This document shows positions 35,265 to 44,223 of a stretch of 64,000 nucleotides of DNA, one piece after another. Location: positions 62,001-126,000 of the forward strand of contig CANAZG010000001.1 of assembly GCA_947365965.1 (NCBI GenBank). The letters are read 5' to 3'. How positions within the stretch are numbered: position 1 is the first letter of the stretch; every line of letters starts with the position of its first letter. The stretch is from an uncultured Clostridia bacterium (GTDB lineage: Bacteria; Bacillota; Clostridia; Oscillospirales; Oscillospiraceae). The notes beneath the pieces were generated by a model. That model saw only the letters and a list, made by a program, of their open reading frames with translations, had not been told where the DNA came from and made no database searches. A program made the position numbers and the translations under genes.

Positions 35265-35292
35265 CACCTCATATATAATAGGAAGTGATTTG

Positions 35293-36345
35293 ATGCACAC
35301 TGTTACGGTAAGCGCCTCCAGGCCCTATGGGGTCCACATCGGCGGCGGACTGCTGGACCGGGCCGGGGAGCTCCTGGCCGGGGCAGCCAAATCCCGCCGG
35401 TGCGCGGTGGTGACGGACAGCGCCGTGGGCCCCCTCTACGGGGACCGGGTCCTGGCGGCCCTGGAGGGAGCCGGGTTCGCCCCCCTGCTCTTCACCTTCC
35501 CCGCCGGGGAGCGGAGCAAGAATCTGTCCACCTATGGACAAATCCTGGACTTTTTCGCCAAAAACCGGCTCACCCGCTCAGACCTTGTGGTGGCCCTGGG
35601 GGGCGGCGTGACCGGGGACATGGCCGGCTTTGCCGCCGCCACCTACCAGCGGGGCGTCGACTATGTCCAGATCCCCACCACCTTCCTGGCCGCCTCCGAC
35701 TCCTCCGTGGGGGGCAAGACCGCCGTGGATCTGGCGGAGGGGAAGAATCTGGTGGGCGCCTTCTGGCAGCCCCGGCTGGTGATCTGCGACACGGACACCT
35801 TCCGCACCCTGCCCGGGGAGGTCTTTGACGACGGCGCGGCGGAGACGGTGAAGCACGGTCTTATCGCGGACCGGGACTTCCTCCGGCTCCTCATGGCCGA
35901 GGACCTCCGGGAGCGGATCGACGACGTGGTGCGCCGGAACGTGGAGATCAAGGCCGCCGTGGTGGCGGAGGACGAGTTCGAGGGGGGCAAGCGGAAGATC
36001 CTCAACTTTGGCCACACCCTGGGCCACGCCATTGAGCAGCTCAGCGGTTTTGCCATCACCCACGGCCACGCCGTAGCCAGGGGCATGGTCCTGGCGGCCC
36101 GGGGGGCGGAGCGGATGGGGTACAGCCCCGCCGGGACCCTGGAGCAGGTGGCCGGGGCGGTGGCGCGGCTGGGTCTGCCCACGGACTGCCCCTATGGGGC
36201 GGACCAGCTCTACGACGCCGCCACCGCCGACAAGAAGCGCAGCGGCGGCAGTATTGATGTGGTGGTTCTGGAGGAGATCGGCCGGGCCGGGACCGTCCGG
36301 CTGGACATGGCGGGCCTGCGGGCCTTCGTGGAGGCGGCCCTATGA
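35293..36345 (+). CDS. aroB: 3-dehydroquinate synthase
   Basis: Cyclises DAHP to 3-dehydroquinate, using NAD and a divalent metal. The 350-residue protein has VVALGGGVTGDMAGFAA, the metal-binding FGHTLGHAIE and HGHAVARGM, and DSSVGGKTAVDLAEGKN. The start at 35293 follows AGGAAGTG. It overlaps aroA by 4 bases. Confidence 0.96.
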   Translation: MHTVTVSASRPYGVHIGGGLLDRAGELLAGAAKSRRCAVVTDSAVGPLYGDRVLAALEGAGFAPLLFTFPAGERSKNLSTYGQILDFFAKNRLTRSDLVVALGGGVTGDMAGFAAATYQRGVDYVQIPTTFLAASDSSVGGKTAVDLAEGKNLVGAFWQPRLVICDTDTFRTLPGEVFDDGAAETVKHGLIADRDFLRLLMAEDLRERIDDVVRRNVEIKAAVVAEDEFEGGKRKILNFGHTLGHAIEQLSGFAITHGHAVARGMVLAARGAERMGYSPAGTLEQVAGAVARLGLPTDCPYGADQLYDAATADKKRSGGSIDVVVLEEIGRAGTVRLDMAGLRAFVEAAL

Positions 36346-37517
36346 ATCTGACCATCACGCCGGCCAAGCTCCAGGGCTCCGTCACGCCGCCCCCCAGCAA
36401 GTCCCAGGCCCACCGGCTGCTCATCTGCGCCGCCCTGGCGGAGGGGGAGAGCCGCCTCGCCAATCTGGACGACTCCCAGGATATCCAGGCCACCCGGCGG
36501 TGCCTCGCGGCTCTGAAGACGGACAGCCGGGACCTGCCGCAGCTGGACTGCGGGGAGTCCGGCTCCACCCTCCGGTTCCTCCTCCCACTGGCCCTGGTCC
36601 TCCGGGGCGGCGGGGTGTTCACCGGCCGGGGGCGGCTGATGGACCGGCCCCAGAGGCCCTACTTTGACCTCTTTGATGAGAAAGGCGTCCGGTATGACCA
36701 GAAAAACGGCATCCTCACCGTGGAGGGCCGTCTGACCCCGGGGACCTACCGCCTGCCCGGGAACGTATCCAGCCAGTTTGTCACCGGGTTGCTCTACGCG
36801 CTGCCCCTGCTGGAGGGGGACTCGGAGATCCTGCTCACCTCCCCCCTGGAGAGCCGGGGCTACGTGGACATGACCCTGGAGGCCCTGGCCCTGTTCGGCA
36901 TCCGGGGCGTGGAGCGGGAGGACCGCTTCCTCATCCCCGGCGGCCAGCGGTACCGCCCCTGTGAGGCCGCCGTGGAGGCGGACTGGTCCCAGGCCGCCTT
37001 CTGGCTGGCCGCCGTGAGCCTGGGCAGTCCGGTGCGGGTGGAGGGTCTGGACCAAAACTCCGCCCAGGGGGACCGGGTGATCGCTGACCTCTTCTCCCGG
37101 CTGAGCTGGCCCGGGGACGTGGAGATCGACGTGTCCGACTGTCCGGATCTGGCCCCGCCCCTGGCGGCGATGGCGGCGGTGCGCACCGGCGTCACCCGCC
37201 TGACCGGGGCCGCACGGCTGCGCCTCAAGGAGAGCGACCGGCTGGAGGCCATCGGCTCCGCCCTCCGCCAGCTGGGCGGGGACGCGGAGGAGGGGCCGGA
37301 CTTTCTCACCATCCGCAGCCGGAGCGGCCTGACCGGCGGCTGCGCCGTGGACTGCCGCAATGACCACCGCATCGCCATGATGGTCGCCGTGGCCGCCACA
37401 GCCTGCCGGGAGCCGGTGACGCTCCTGGGGGCGGAGTGCGTGGCCAAGTCCTACCCCCATTTCTGGGAGGACTACCGCATGTTAGGAGGAGTGTTCTGTG
37501 AATACACTGGGCAATAG
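36342..37517 (+). CDS. aroA: EPSP synthase
   Basis: Adds enolpyruvate from PEP to shikimate 3-phosphate. The 391-residue protein begins with PPPSKSQAHR in the shikimate/PEP loop, has LDCGESGSTLRFLLPL, GNVSSQFVTGLLYALPLL, RLKESDRLEA and NDHRIAMM. The GESGSTLRF block has Glu-Ser in place of the common Gly-Asn-Ala-Gly-Thr (GNAGT) pattern, a feature of the class II (glyphosate-tolerant) type; the substrate specificity class is an inference. Confidence 0.95.
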   Translation: MNLTITPAKLQGSVTPPPSKSQAHRLLICAALAEGESRLANLDDSQDIQATRRCLAALKTDSRDLPQLDCGESGSTLRFLLPLALVLRGGGVFTGRGRLMDRPQRPYFDLFDEKGVRYDQKNGILTVEGRLTPGTYRLPGNVSSQFVTGLLYALPLLEGDSEILLTSPLESRGYVDMTLEALALFGIRGVEREDRFLIPGGQRYRPCEAAVEADWSQAAFWLAAVSLGSPVRVEGLDQNSAQGDRVIADLFSRLSWPGDVEIDVSDCPDLAPPLAAMAAVRTGVTRLTGAARLRLKESDRLEAIGSALRQLGGDAEEGPDFLTIRSRSGLTGGCAVDCRNDHRIAMMVAVAATACREPVTLLGAECVAKSYPHFWEDYRMLGGVFCEYTGQ

Positions 37518-38574
37518 ACTGAAGGTGACGGTGTTCGGCCAGTCCCACGCCCCGTCCATCGGCTGCGTGGTGGAGGGCCTGCCCGCCGGGTTCGCGCCGG
37601 ACATGGAGCGGCTGAGCGCCTTCATGGCCCGCCGGGCCCCGGGCCGGAACGGGTGGTCCACCCCCCGGCAGGAGAGGGACGAGCCGGAGATCCTCTCCGG
37701 GCTGGTGGAGGGCAGGACCTGCGGCGCGCCGGTCGCCATGGTCATCCGCAACAGCGACCAGCACAGCCGGGACTACAGCGGTCTCCGGCGCACCCCCCGC
37801 CCCTCCCACGCCGACTACACGGCTATGGTGAAATACGGGGACAGCTACGACATCCGGGGCGGCGGCCAATTCTCCGGCCGGCTTACGGCCCCCCTGTGCT
37901 TCGCCGGCGGTCTGGCCCTCCAGCTACTGGAGCGGCAACATGTGACCATCGCAGCCCACATTGAACGGATCGCGGATATTTCGGATACGGCCCCGGACTT
38001 TGCCCGGGTGAGCCAGCCGGATCTGGCGGCGCTGCTGCAAAAGCCCTTTCCCGTGTTCAGCGAAGAGGCGGGGATCAGAATGCGCCAGGCCATTGAGGCG
38101 GCGCGGATGGACTGCGACAGCGTGGGCGGCGTGATCCGCTGCTTTGCCGTGGGCCTTCCGGCGGGGGTGGGCGAGCCCATGTTTGCCGGGGTGGAGAACC
38201 GGCTGGCCGGGGCTCTGTTCGGCATTCCCGCCGTGCGGGGGGTGTCCTTTGGCACGGGCTTCGCCGCTGCCGGGATGCGGGGCAGCCAGCACAACGACCC
38301 CCTGGTGATGGAGGGCGGACGGATTGCCACCCGCACCAACCACGCCGGCGGCGCGGTGGGCGGGATCACCAACGGAATGCCCCTGGTGGTGAACGTGGCT
38401 GTCAAGCCCACCGCCTCCATTGCCAAGGAGCAGGACACGGTGGATCTGGAGACCGGAGAGCCGGCCAAGCTGGTCATCCACGGCCGCCACGACCCCTGCA
38501 TCGTGCCCCGGGCCGTGCCGGTGGTTGAGGCGGTAGCGGCCCTGACGCTGCTGGATATGCTGTCAGGCGAGTAG
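37498..38574 (+). CDS. aroC: Chorismate synthase
   Basis: Converts EPSP to chorismate with reduced FMN. The 358-residue protein has GQSHAPSIGCVVEGLPAG, RRTPRPSHADYTAMVKYG, GRLTAP and GGITNGMPL. The GTG at 37498 overlaps the aroA end by 20 bases with TTAGGAGGAG upstream, ensuring coupling. It is followed by a strong A+T palindrome before pheA. Confidence 0.96.
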   Translation: MNTLGNRLKVTVFGQSHAPSIGCVVEGLPAGFAPDMERLSAFMARRAPGRNGWSTPRQERDEPEILSGLVEGRTCGAPVAMVIRNSDQHSRDYSGLRRTPRPSHADYTAMVKYGDSYDIRGGGQFSGRLTAPLCFAGGLALQLLERQHVTIAAHIERIADISDTAPDFARVSQPDLAALLQKPFPVFSEEAGIRMRQAIEAARMDCDSVGGVIRCFAVGLPAGVGEPMFAGVENRLAGALFGIPAVRGVSFGTGFAAAGMRGSQHNDPLVMEGGRIATRTNHAGGAVGGITNGMPLVVNVAVKPTASIAKEQDTVDLETGEPAKLVIHGRHDPCIVPRAVPVVEAVAALTLLDMLSGE

Positions 38575-38640
38575 CCCCATTTTCCCCCCTCTTTGTTTCA
38601 CCAGTACGCCTCTCTGACCAACAAATCAGAGCCTCTCAAG

Positions 38641-38692
38641 TTTTTTCTTTTGCTTCTTTTCTTTTGTACACAAAAGAAAAGAAGAGAAAAAA
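38641..38692. repeat. A+T-rich palindrome between aroC and pheA
   Basis: CTTCTTTTCTTTTGT-AC-ACAAAAGAAAAGAAG is a perfect 15-bp stem (38653-38684), with outer T6 and A6 arms. It may be a processing hairpin, a partial terminator that lowers pheA expression, or a repeat element shared with other loci of the same genome. Confidence 0.75.
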
Positions 38693-38712
38693 TCTACGTC
38701 AAGGAGATCGCC

Positions 38713-39843
38713 ATGGAACTGAAAGATTACCGGGACCAGCTGGATCAGATCGACAACCAGCTGGCGGCGCTGTTCAAGCGGCGCATGGAGACCGTCAAGC
38801 AGGTGGCGGACTACAAGAAGGAGCACAATACCCCCGTTCTGGCGGCGGGCCGGGAGCGGGACATCCTCTACCGGGTCACAGGTCTGTGCGGGGAGGAGCT
38901 CCAGGAGTACACAAAAATTCTCTACTCCACCCTTCTGGAGCTGAGCCGGGACTACCAGGAGAACCGTCTGTCCACCGGGGACTCCCCTCTGTGCCGGGAG
39001 ATCCGGGCCGCGGCGCAGGCCGACTTCCCCCACCGGGCCGTGGTGGCCTGCCAGGGCGTGGAGGGGGCCTACTCCCAGCTGGCCTGCGACAAGATGTTCG
39101 CCCTGCCCCAGATCATGTATTGCAGCCGCTTTGAGGGCGTATTCCGGGCCGTGGAGACCGGCATGTGCCGCTACGGCATCCTGCCCATCGAGAACTCCTC
39201 CGCCGGGTCTGTCACCGAGGTCTACGACCTGATGGAGAAGTACAACTGCAAAATTGTGCGCAGCCTGAAGCTGAAGATCGAGCACTGTCTGCTGGCCCGG
39301 CCCGGGGTGAAGCAGGCGGACATCAAGGAGGTCATCGCCCACGAGCAGGCCCTCAACCAGTGCGGCGATTTCCTCAAGAGCAGCGGCGTGAAGGTCACCG
39401 TCTTTGACAACAACGCCAAGGCCGCCCAGTACGTGGCCGAGAGCGGCCGCAGTGATCTGGCCGCCATCGCCTCCGCCGCCTGCGCGGACCTCTACGGCCT
39501 GACGGTCCTCTCTGACCGGGTCTCCAACAGCGACCACAACTACACCCGCTTTATCTGCATCTCCAAGAATCTGGAGATCTACGAGGGCGCCAACAAGATC
39601 ACCTTTGTGGCCTCCGCCAGCCACCGGCCCGGCTCCCTCTACAGCCTCATCGCCAAGTTCGCCACCCGGGGCATCAACATCAGCAAGCTGGAGAGCCGCC
39701 CCATCCCGGGCAAGGATTTCGAGTTCCGCTTCTACTTTGACGTGGACGCCTCCGTGGCCAGCCACGACGTACAGACCGTCCTCAGCCAGCTGGAGAAGGA
39801 GGGCTTCTTCACCTTCCTGGGGGCTTACAGCGAGGTGTTTTAG
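38713..39843 (+). CDS. pheA: Chorismate mutase / prephenate dehydratase (bifunctional)
   Basis: Makes prephenate and then phenylpyruvate. The 376-residue protein has an AroQ chorismate mutase at residues 1 to about 95 (YRDQLDQIDNQLAALFKRRM), the prephenate dehydratase from about 115 (CQGVEGAYSQLACDKMF, ILPIENSSAGSV) and a C-terminal ACT domain (KITFVASASHRPGSLYSLIAKFATRGINISKLESRP) for phenylalanine feedback. AAGGAG lies 7 bases before the ATG. Confidence 0.95.
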   Translation: MELKDYRDQLDQIDNQLAALFKRRMETVKQVADYKKEHNTPVLAAGRERDILYRVTGLCGEELQEYTKILYSTLLELSRDYQENRLSTGDSPLCREIRAAAQADFPHRAVVACQGVEGAYSQLACDKMFALPQIMYCSRFEGVFRAVETGMCRYGILPIENSSAGSVTEVYDLMEKYNCKIVRSLKLKIEHCLLARPGVKQADIKEVIAHEQALNQCGDFLKSSGVKVTVFDNNAKAAQYVAESGRSDLAAIASAACADLYGLTVLSDRVSNSDHNYTRFICISKNLEIYEGANKITFVASASHRPGSLYSLIAKFATRGINISKLESRPIPGKDFEFRFYFDVDASVASHDVQTVLSQLEKEGFFTFLGAYSEVF

Positions 39844-41067
39844 ATGGAGTTCGGACTGCTGGGGGAAAAGCTGGGCCACAGTTTCTCCCCCCAGATTCAC
39901 AGGGCCCTGGCGGGCTACGACTACCAGCTGCTGCCCACGCCGCCGGAGGCGGTGGAGGACCTCTTCCGGCGCAGGCCGTTCCGGGGTCTGAACGTGACCA
40001 TCCCCTACAAGCGGACGGTCATGGTCCTGTGCGACGAGGTGGACCCCCGGGCCCAGGCCATCGGCGCGGTGAACACGGTGGTGAACCAGGCCGGCCGCCT
40101 CATCGGGTACAACACCGACCTGGACGGCCTCATGTATCTGGCCCGGCGGACCGGCGTGGACATGGCGGGGAAAAAGGTGGTGGTGCTGGGCTCCGGCGGC
40201 ACCAGCCACACCGCCTGCGCCGCCGCCCGGGAGCTGGGCGCGGCCCAGGTGGTCACCGTGTCCCGCCAGGGGGAGGACAACTACGAAAACCTCTCCCGCC
40301 ACGCCGACGCCCAGGTCCTCATCAACACCACCCCTGTGGGGATGTATCCCCATAACGGTGCCTCGCCGGTGTCCCTGGATGCCCTCCCCCGCCTCACCGG
40401 CGTGCTGGACGTGGTGTTCAACCCCCTGCGCACCGCCCTCATCCTGGCGGCGGAGGAGCGGGGCCTCCCCTGCTCCGGCGGGCTGGCCATGCTGGTGGCC
40501 CAGGCCCGGCGGGCCTCGGAGCTGTTCACCGGCAGCCCCATCCCCGACGGGCGCACCGAGGAGGTGCTCCGGGACCTGACGGGGCAGGTGCGCAATGTGG
40601 TGCTGATCGGGATGCCCGGCTGCGGCAAGAGCGTCGTGGCCCGGGAGCTGGCCCGGCGGATGGGCAGATCCTTTACAGACCTGGACAAATGGATCGAGGA
40701 GCAGGCGGGCAGGACCATCCCGGAGATCTTTGCCCGGGAGGGGGAGGCCGCCTTCCGCGATCTGGAGAGCCAGGCTGTCCGGGAGGCCGGGCGGGAGACG
40801 GGCCGCGTCATCAGCACCGGCGGCGGCGTGGTCACCCGGCGGGAGAACCGAGCCCCCCTGCGCCAGAACGGCGTGATCGTCCACCTGACCCGGGATCTGT
40901 CCCTGCTGGCCAAAAAGGGCCGCCCCCTGTCCCAGGGCAGGGATCTGGGAGAGCTGTGGGCCCAGCGGGCCCCCCTGTACCGGGAATTTGCCGATATCAC
41001 GGTGGAAAACAGCGGGACCATCCAGGAGACCGCCGGAAAGATAGAAAAGGAGTTGAAGGCGCTGTGA
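39844..41067 (+). CDS. aroE-aroK: Shikimate dehydrogenase - shikimate kinase fusion
   Basis: A 407-residue fusion of two consecutive pathway steps. Residues 1 to about 245 are AroE (LLGEKLGHSFSPQIHRAL, LNVTIPYKRTVM, NTDLDGLMY, the NADP loop VLGSGGTSHTA). Residues from about 250 are AroK, with P-loop GMPGCGKS (256-263), TDLDKWIEEQ and RVISTGGGVVTRREN. It abuts pheA directly, with the ATG one base after the pheA stop. The two domains would hand shikimate from one active site to the other. Confidence 0.95.
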   Translation: MEFGLLGEKLGHSFSPQIHRALAGYDYQLLPTPPEAVEDLFRRRPFRGLNVTIPYKRTVMVLCDEVDPRAQAIGAVNTVVNQAGRLIGYNTDLDGLMYLARRTGVDMAGKKVVVLGSGGTSHTACAAARELGAAQVVTVSRQGEDNYENLSRHADAQVLINTTPVGMYPHNGASPVSLDALPRLTGVLDVVFNPLRTALILAAEERGLPCSGGLAMLVAQARRASELFTGSPIPDGRTEEVLRDLTGQVRNVVLIGMPGCGKSVVARELARRMGRSFTDLDKWIEEQAGRTIPEIFAREGEAAFRDLESQAVREAGRETGRVISTGGGVVTRRENRAPLRQNGVIVHLTRDLSLLAKKGRPLSQGRDLGELWAQRAPLYREFADITVENSGTIQETAGKIEKELKAL

Positions 41068-41519
41068 AGCTGCTGTTTCTCAACGGACCCAATCTGAATA
41101 TGCTGGGCATACGGGAGCCGGGCATCTACGGCCGGCAGACCTACGAGGACCTGGAGAAATATATCCGAGGCTTCTGCGATGAGCTGGGTATTGCCTGCCA
41201 GATCCTCCAGTCCAACCACGAGGGGGCCCTGGTGGACGCCATCCAGTCCGCCTACGGGCGCATGGACGGCATTGTCATCAACCCCGCCGCCTACACCCAC
41301 ACCAGTGTTGCCCTGCTGGATGCGCTGAAGGCGGTGAGCCTGCCGGCGGTGGAGGTCCATCTCTCCGACGTGTCCTCCCGTGAGGACTTCCGGCAGGTGT
41401 CCTACGTCCGGCTGGCCTGCTGCAAAACCATCGCCGGCCACGGCTTCCAGGGCTACCGGATGGCGGCGGAGCACCTGCTGGCGGAGAAAAATGGGGCCTC
41501 CCAGGTGGGAAAGGAATAA
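41064..41519 (+). CDS. aroQ: 3-dehydroquinate dehydratase, type II
   Basis: Dehydrates 3-dehydroquinate to 3-dehydroshikimate. The 151-residue protein has LNGPNLNMLGIREPGIYG (catalytic Tyr), LQSNHEGALVDAI, NPAAYTHTSVALLDAL and VEVHLSDVSSREDFR (catalytic His region). GTG at 41064 overlaps the previous stop (GTGA). With this gene the operon holds all seven chorismate steps. Confidence 0.95.
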   Translation: MKLLFLNGPNLNMLGIREPGIYGRQTYEDLEKYIRGFCDELGIACQILQSNHEGALVDAIQSAYGRMDGIVINPAAYTHTSVALLDALKAVSLPAVEVHLSDVSSREDFRQVSYVRLACCKTIAGHGFQGYRMAAEHLLAEKNGASQVGKE

Positions 41520-41569
41520 CATTTTCCGGATTCTCCACATACAATAGCCTTGTAAAGGAGGCTGTTGCC

Positions 41570-42232
41570 ATGGAGAACACCATCTTTAACGGCGGGCAGG
41601 AGATGTCCGCCGCCTACGACTACCGCGTATATGACCGGGTCTGGCAGCGGGTGTCCCCGGGCGTGGACCCCTATGCCGAACAACCCTCCGGGGTGGAGAG
41701 CGCCGCCCCCAGCGTACCGCCCTCCGCCCCATCCCAGCCAGTTCCCCTCCCTATTCAGCCTGTTCAGAGGGACGAGGCTCTGCTGCCCGGTGCGGAGAAA
41801 AACCCCTGCTGCATGGGCTCTGAGGCCCAGGACTCCCTGACGGTTCTCACGGGCTTTCTGGAGGAGGAGCTGGCCGGATGCCGGCACTGCATGGCCCTGG
41901 CCCGCTGTGTGCGCAATCCCAGCACGGCCCGCCTGCTGCGCCGGGCCGCATCGGAGAAGCAGGCGGCGGCCCGGGATCTGTGCGGGGCCTACTATCTGGT
42001 CACAGGCAGCCGGTACGCCTCTGCCGTGGCCTCGGAGCACTTAGAGCTGGCCGGCCTGCCCGAGTCCCTGCGGGCCTGCTACCACCAGGAGGCCTGCAAC
42101 GGGTTCAACTACCGCCGCGCCGCCGACGAAACCATGGACCTGTGTCTGCGGAAGCTGTTCACCCGGCTGGGGGAACAGTCCTACCGCCGCTCGGAGGAGA
42201 TCATGGCCCTGCTGGGCAGACTCCTGTGCTGA
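41570..42232 (+). CDS. Ferritin-like helical protein with Pro-rich N-terminus
   Basis: A 220-residue protein with AAAGGAGG before its ATG. Residues 1 to about 85 are low-complexity, Pro/Val/Ser-rich. The C-terminal 135 residues are all-helical (LTVLTGFLEEELAGCRHCMALARC ... ASEKQAAARDLCGAYYLVTG), resembling ferritin-like or CotF-type spore coat helical bundles of Clostridia, but the metal-ligand pattern is not complete enough to call iron binding. It is the last gene before the operon terminator. Confidence 0.65.
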   Translation: MENTIFNGGQEMSAAYDYRVYDRVWQRVSPGVDPYAEQPSGVESAAPSVPPSAPSQPVPLPIQPVQRDEALLPGAEKNPCCMGSEAQDSLTVLTGFLEEELAGCRHCMALARCVRNPSTARLLRRAASEKQAAARDLCGAYYLVTGSRYASAVASEHLELAGLPESLRACYHQEACNGFNYRRAADETMDLCLRKLFTRLGEQSYRRSEEIMALLGRLLC

Positions 42233-42296
42233 GTGGGTTACATCCCTGCCAAAGAGACCTGCCCGGCGCCGGAGAAGAGGCCGGGGCAGGCGGCGA

Positions 42297-42340
42297 GAGC
42301 GGACCTGTCGCTGTGTACAGGTCCGCTCCTTTTTATTTTT
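42297..42340 (+). terminator. Terminator after the aromatic operon
   Basis: GAGCGGACCTGT / ACAGGTCCGCTC, 12-bp stem, followed by CTTTTTATTTTT. Confidence 0.92.
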
Positions 42341-42386
42341 ATCCAGCGGTATAAGCGTTGCTTATTCCTCTATTACAATGTCGAAT

Positions 42387-42415
42387 TTTACAAAAGTCCC
42401 CTGTCTCTATAAAAT
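42387..42415 (+). promoter_or_regulatory. iorA operon promoter
   Basis: TTTACA (42387-42392), 17 bases, TAAAAT (42410-42415), 50 bases before the start of iorA. Confidence 0.7.
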
Positions 42416-42465
42416 AGATGCTGTCAAAACCTTCGGTTCTATATCTGGTTGAAAGGTGGTATTTC

Positions 42466-44220
42466 ATGGAACGCTATTTACTGTCCGGCAACGAGGCGCT
42501 TGCCCGTGGCGCGTATGAGGCAGGGGTAAAGGTCTGCTCGGCCTACCCCGGGACCCCCAGCACGGAGATCTTCGAGAACCTGCCCCAGTACCGGGACGCT
42601 CTCTACTGCGAGTGGGCTCCCAACGAGAAGGTGGCCACAGAGGTGGCCTACGGGGCCAGCATCGCCGGGGTGCGCTCTCTCTGCGCCATGAAGCACGTGG
42701 GCGTCAACGTGGCGGCGGACCCCATCTTCACCGCCGCCTACAACGGCGTCAGCGGCGGGTTCGTCATCATCTCCGCCGACGATCCCAGTATGCACTCCTC
42801 TCAGAACGAGCAGGACAACCGCCACTACGCCAGGGCCGCCAAGCTGCCCATGGTGGAGCCCTCCGACTCCCAGGAGTGCCTGGATTTCATGCGGGCGGCC
42901 TATGAGATCTCCGAGCGGTTTGACCTGCCGGTGCTCCTGCGCACCACCACCCGGGTCTCCCACTCCAAGGGTCTGGTGCGCTTCGGTGAGCGGGAGGAGC
43001 GTCCGGTCCCCGCCTACGCCCGCAACACCCGCAAGTACATCTCCTCCCCCGCCAACGCCATGATGAACCACCCCAAGGTGGAGGAGGCGCTGGCGGCCCT
43101 GGAGGCGTACGGCTGCACCTCGCCGCTGAATCGGATGGAGCTGAACGGTACAAAGATCGGCGTTGTCACCGCCTCCATCGCCTACCAGTACGCCAAGGAA
43201 GCCTTCCCGGCGGACGCGTCCTTCCTCAAGCTGGGCCTCACCAATCCCCTGCCCATGAAGCTCATCCGGGAGTTTGCCGCCAAGGTGGACAAGCTCTACG
43301 TCATCGAGGAGCTGGACGGCTTCATGGAGGAGCAGATCAAGGCCGCTGGCATCGACTGCGTGGGCAAGGACCTGACGGGCAAGATCTACGAGCTGAATCC
43401 CCAGCTGCTCCAGGAACGCATTTTCGGCCGGAAGCCGGAGACCGTGGACGTGGGCGTGTCCGCCGTGTCCCGTCCCCCGGCCCTGTGCCCCGGCTGTCCC
43501 CACAGAGGATTTTTCTACACCATGTCCAGGCACAAGGACTTCGTCATCGCCGGGGACATCGGCTGCTACACCCTTGGCGGCTCCGCGCCCCTGAACGCTC
43601 TGGACAGCGTGGTGTGCATGGGCGGCGGCTTCACCGTGGCCATGGGCATGGCGAGGGCCTTCGAGCTGGCCGGGCAGACGGACAAGAAGGTATTCGGCGT
43701 CATGGGCGACTCCACCTTCTTCCACAGCGGCATGACCGGGGCGGCGGAGATCGTCTACAACCACGGGAATGTGATCCCGGTGGTGCTGGACAACTCCATC
43801 ACCGGCATGACCGGCCACCAGGACAACCCCGGCAGCGGCCGCACCCTCCAGGGGGACATAGCGGAGACGCTGAAAATTGAGGACATCCTCGCCGCCTACG
43901 GTTACAAGAACATCCTCATCGTGGACCCCCAGGACCTGGCGGCCATGGAGAAGGCGGTCCAGGACGCGCTGGCCTCCACAGAGCCTGCGGCCATCATTGC
44001 CCGCCGGCCCTGCCTGCTCATCAAGCGCATCAAGCACGATATCGGCAAGTGCGAGGTGGACCAGGACAAGTGCATCGGGTGTAAGAAGTGCCTCAGCGTG
44101 GGCTGTCCGGCGGTCATGGTGGAGAACAAGAAGGCAAAAATTGACCCCAATCAGTGCGTGGGCTGCACGGTCTGCGCCCAGGTCTGTCCCAAGAGCGCCA
44201 TTGCGAGAAAGGAGAACTGA
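42466..44220 (+). CDS. iorA: Indolepyruvate ferredoxin oxidoreductase, alpha subunit
   Basis: Oxidatively decarboxylates aryl (and other) 2-oxo acids to acyl-CoA, passing electrons to ferredoxin. The 584-residue protein has the pyruvate-oxidoreductase-type domains (SAYPGTPSTEIFENL, EKVATEVAYGASIAG), the TPP region (CPGCPHRGFFY, GDIGCYTLGG, GDSTFFHSGMTG) and two C-terminal [4Fe-4S] clusters (CIGCKKCLSVGCP and CVGCTVCAQVCP). AAGGTGG precedes the ATG. Confidence 0.95.
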   Translation: MERYLLSGNEALARGAYEAGVKVCSAYPGTPSTEIFENLPQYRDALYCEWAPNEKVATEVAYGASIAGVRSLCAMKHVGVNVAADPIFTAAYNGVSGGFVIISADDPSMHSSQNEQDNRHYARAAKLPMVEPSDSQECLDFMRAAYEISERFDLPVLLRTTTRVSHSKGLVRFGEREERPVPAYARNTRKYISSPANAMMNHPKVEEALAALEAYGCTSPLNRMELNGTKIGVVTASIAYQYAKEAFPADASFLKLGLTNPLPMKLIREFAAKVDKLYVIEELDGFMEEQIKAAGIDCVGKDLTGKIYELNPQLLQERIFGRKPETVDVGVSAVSRPPALCPGCPHRGFFYTMSRHKDFVIAGDIGCYTLGGSAPLNALDSVVCMGGGFTVAMGMARAFELAGQTDKKVFGVMGDSTFFHSGMTGAAEIVYNHGNVIPVVLDNSITGMTGHQDNPGSGRTLQGDIAETLKIEDILAAYGYKNILIVDPQDLAAMEKAVQDALASTEPAAIIARRPCLLIKRIKHDIGKCEVDQDKCIGCKKCLSVGCPAVMVENKKAKIDPNQCVGCTVCAQVCPKSAIARKEN

Positions 44221-44223
44221 GCC

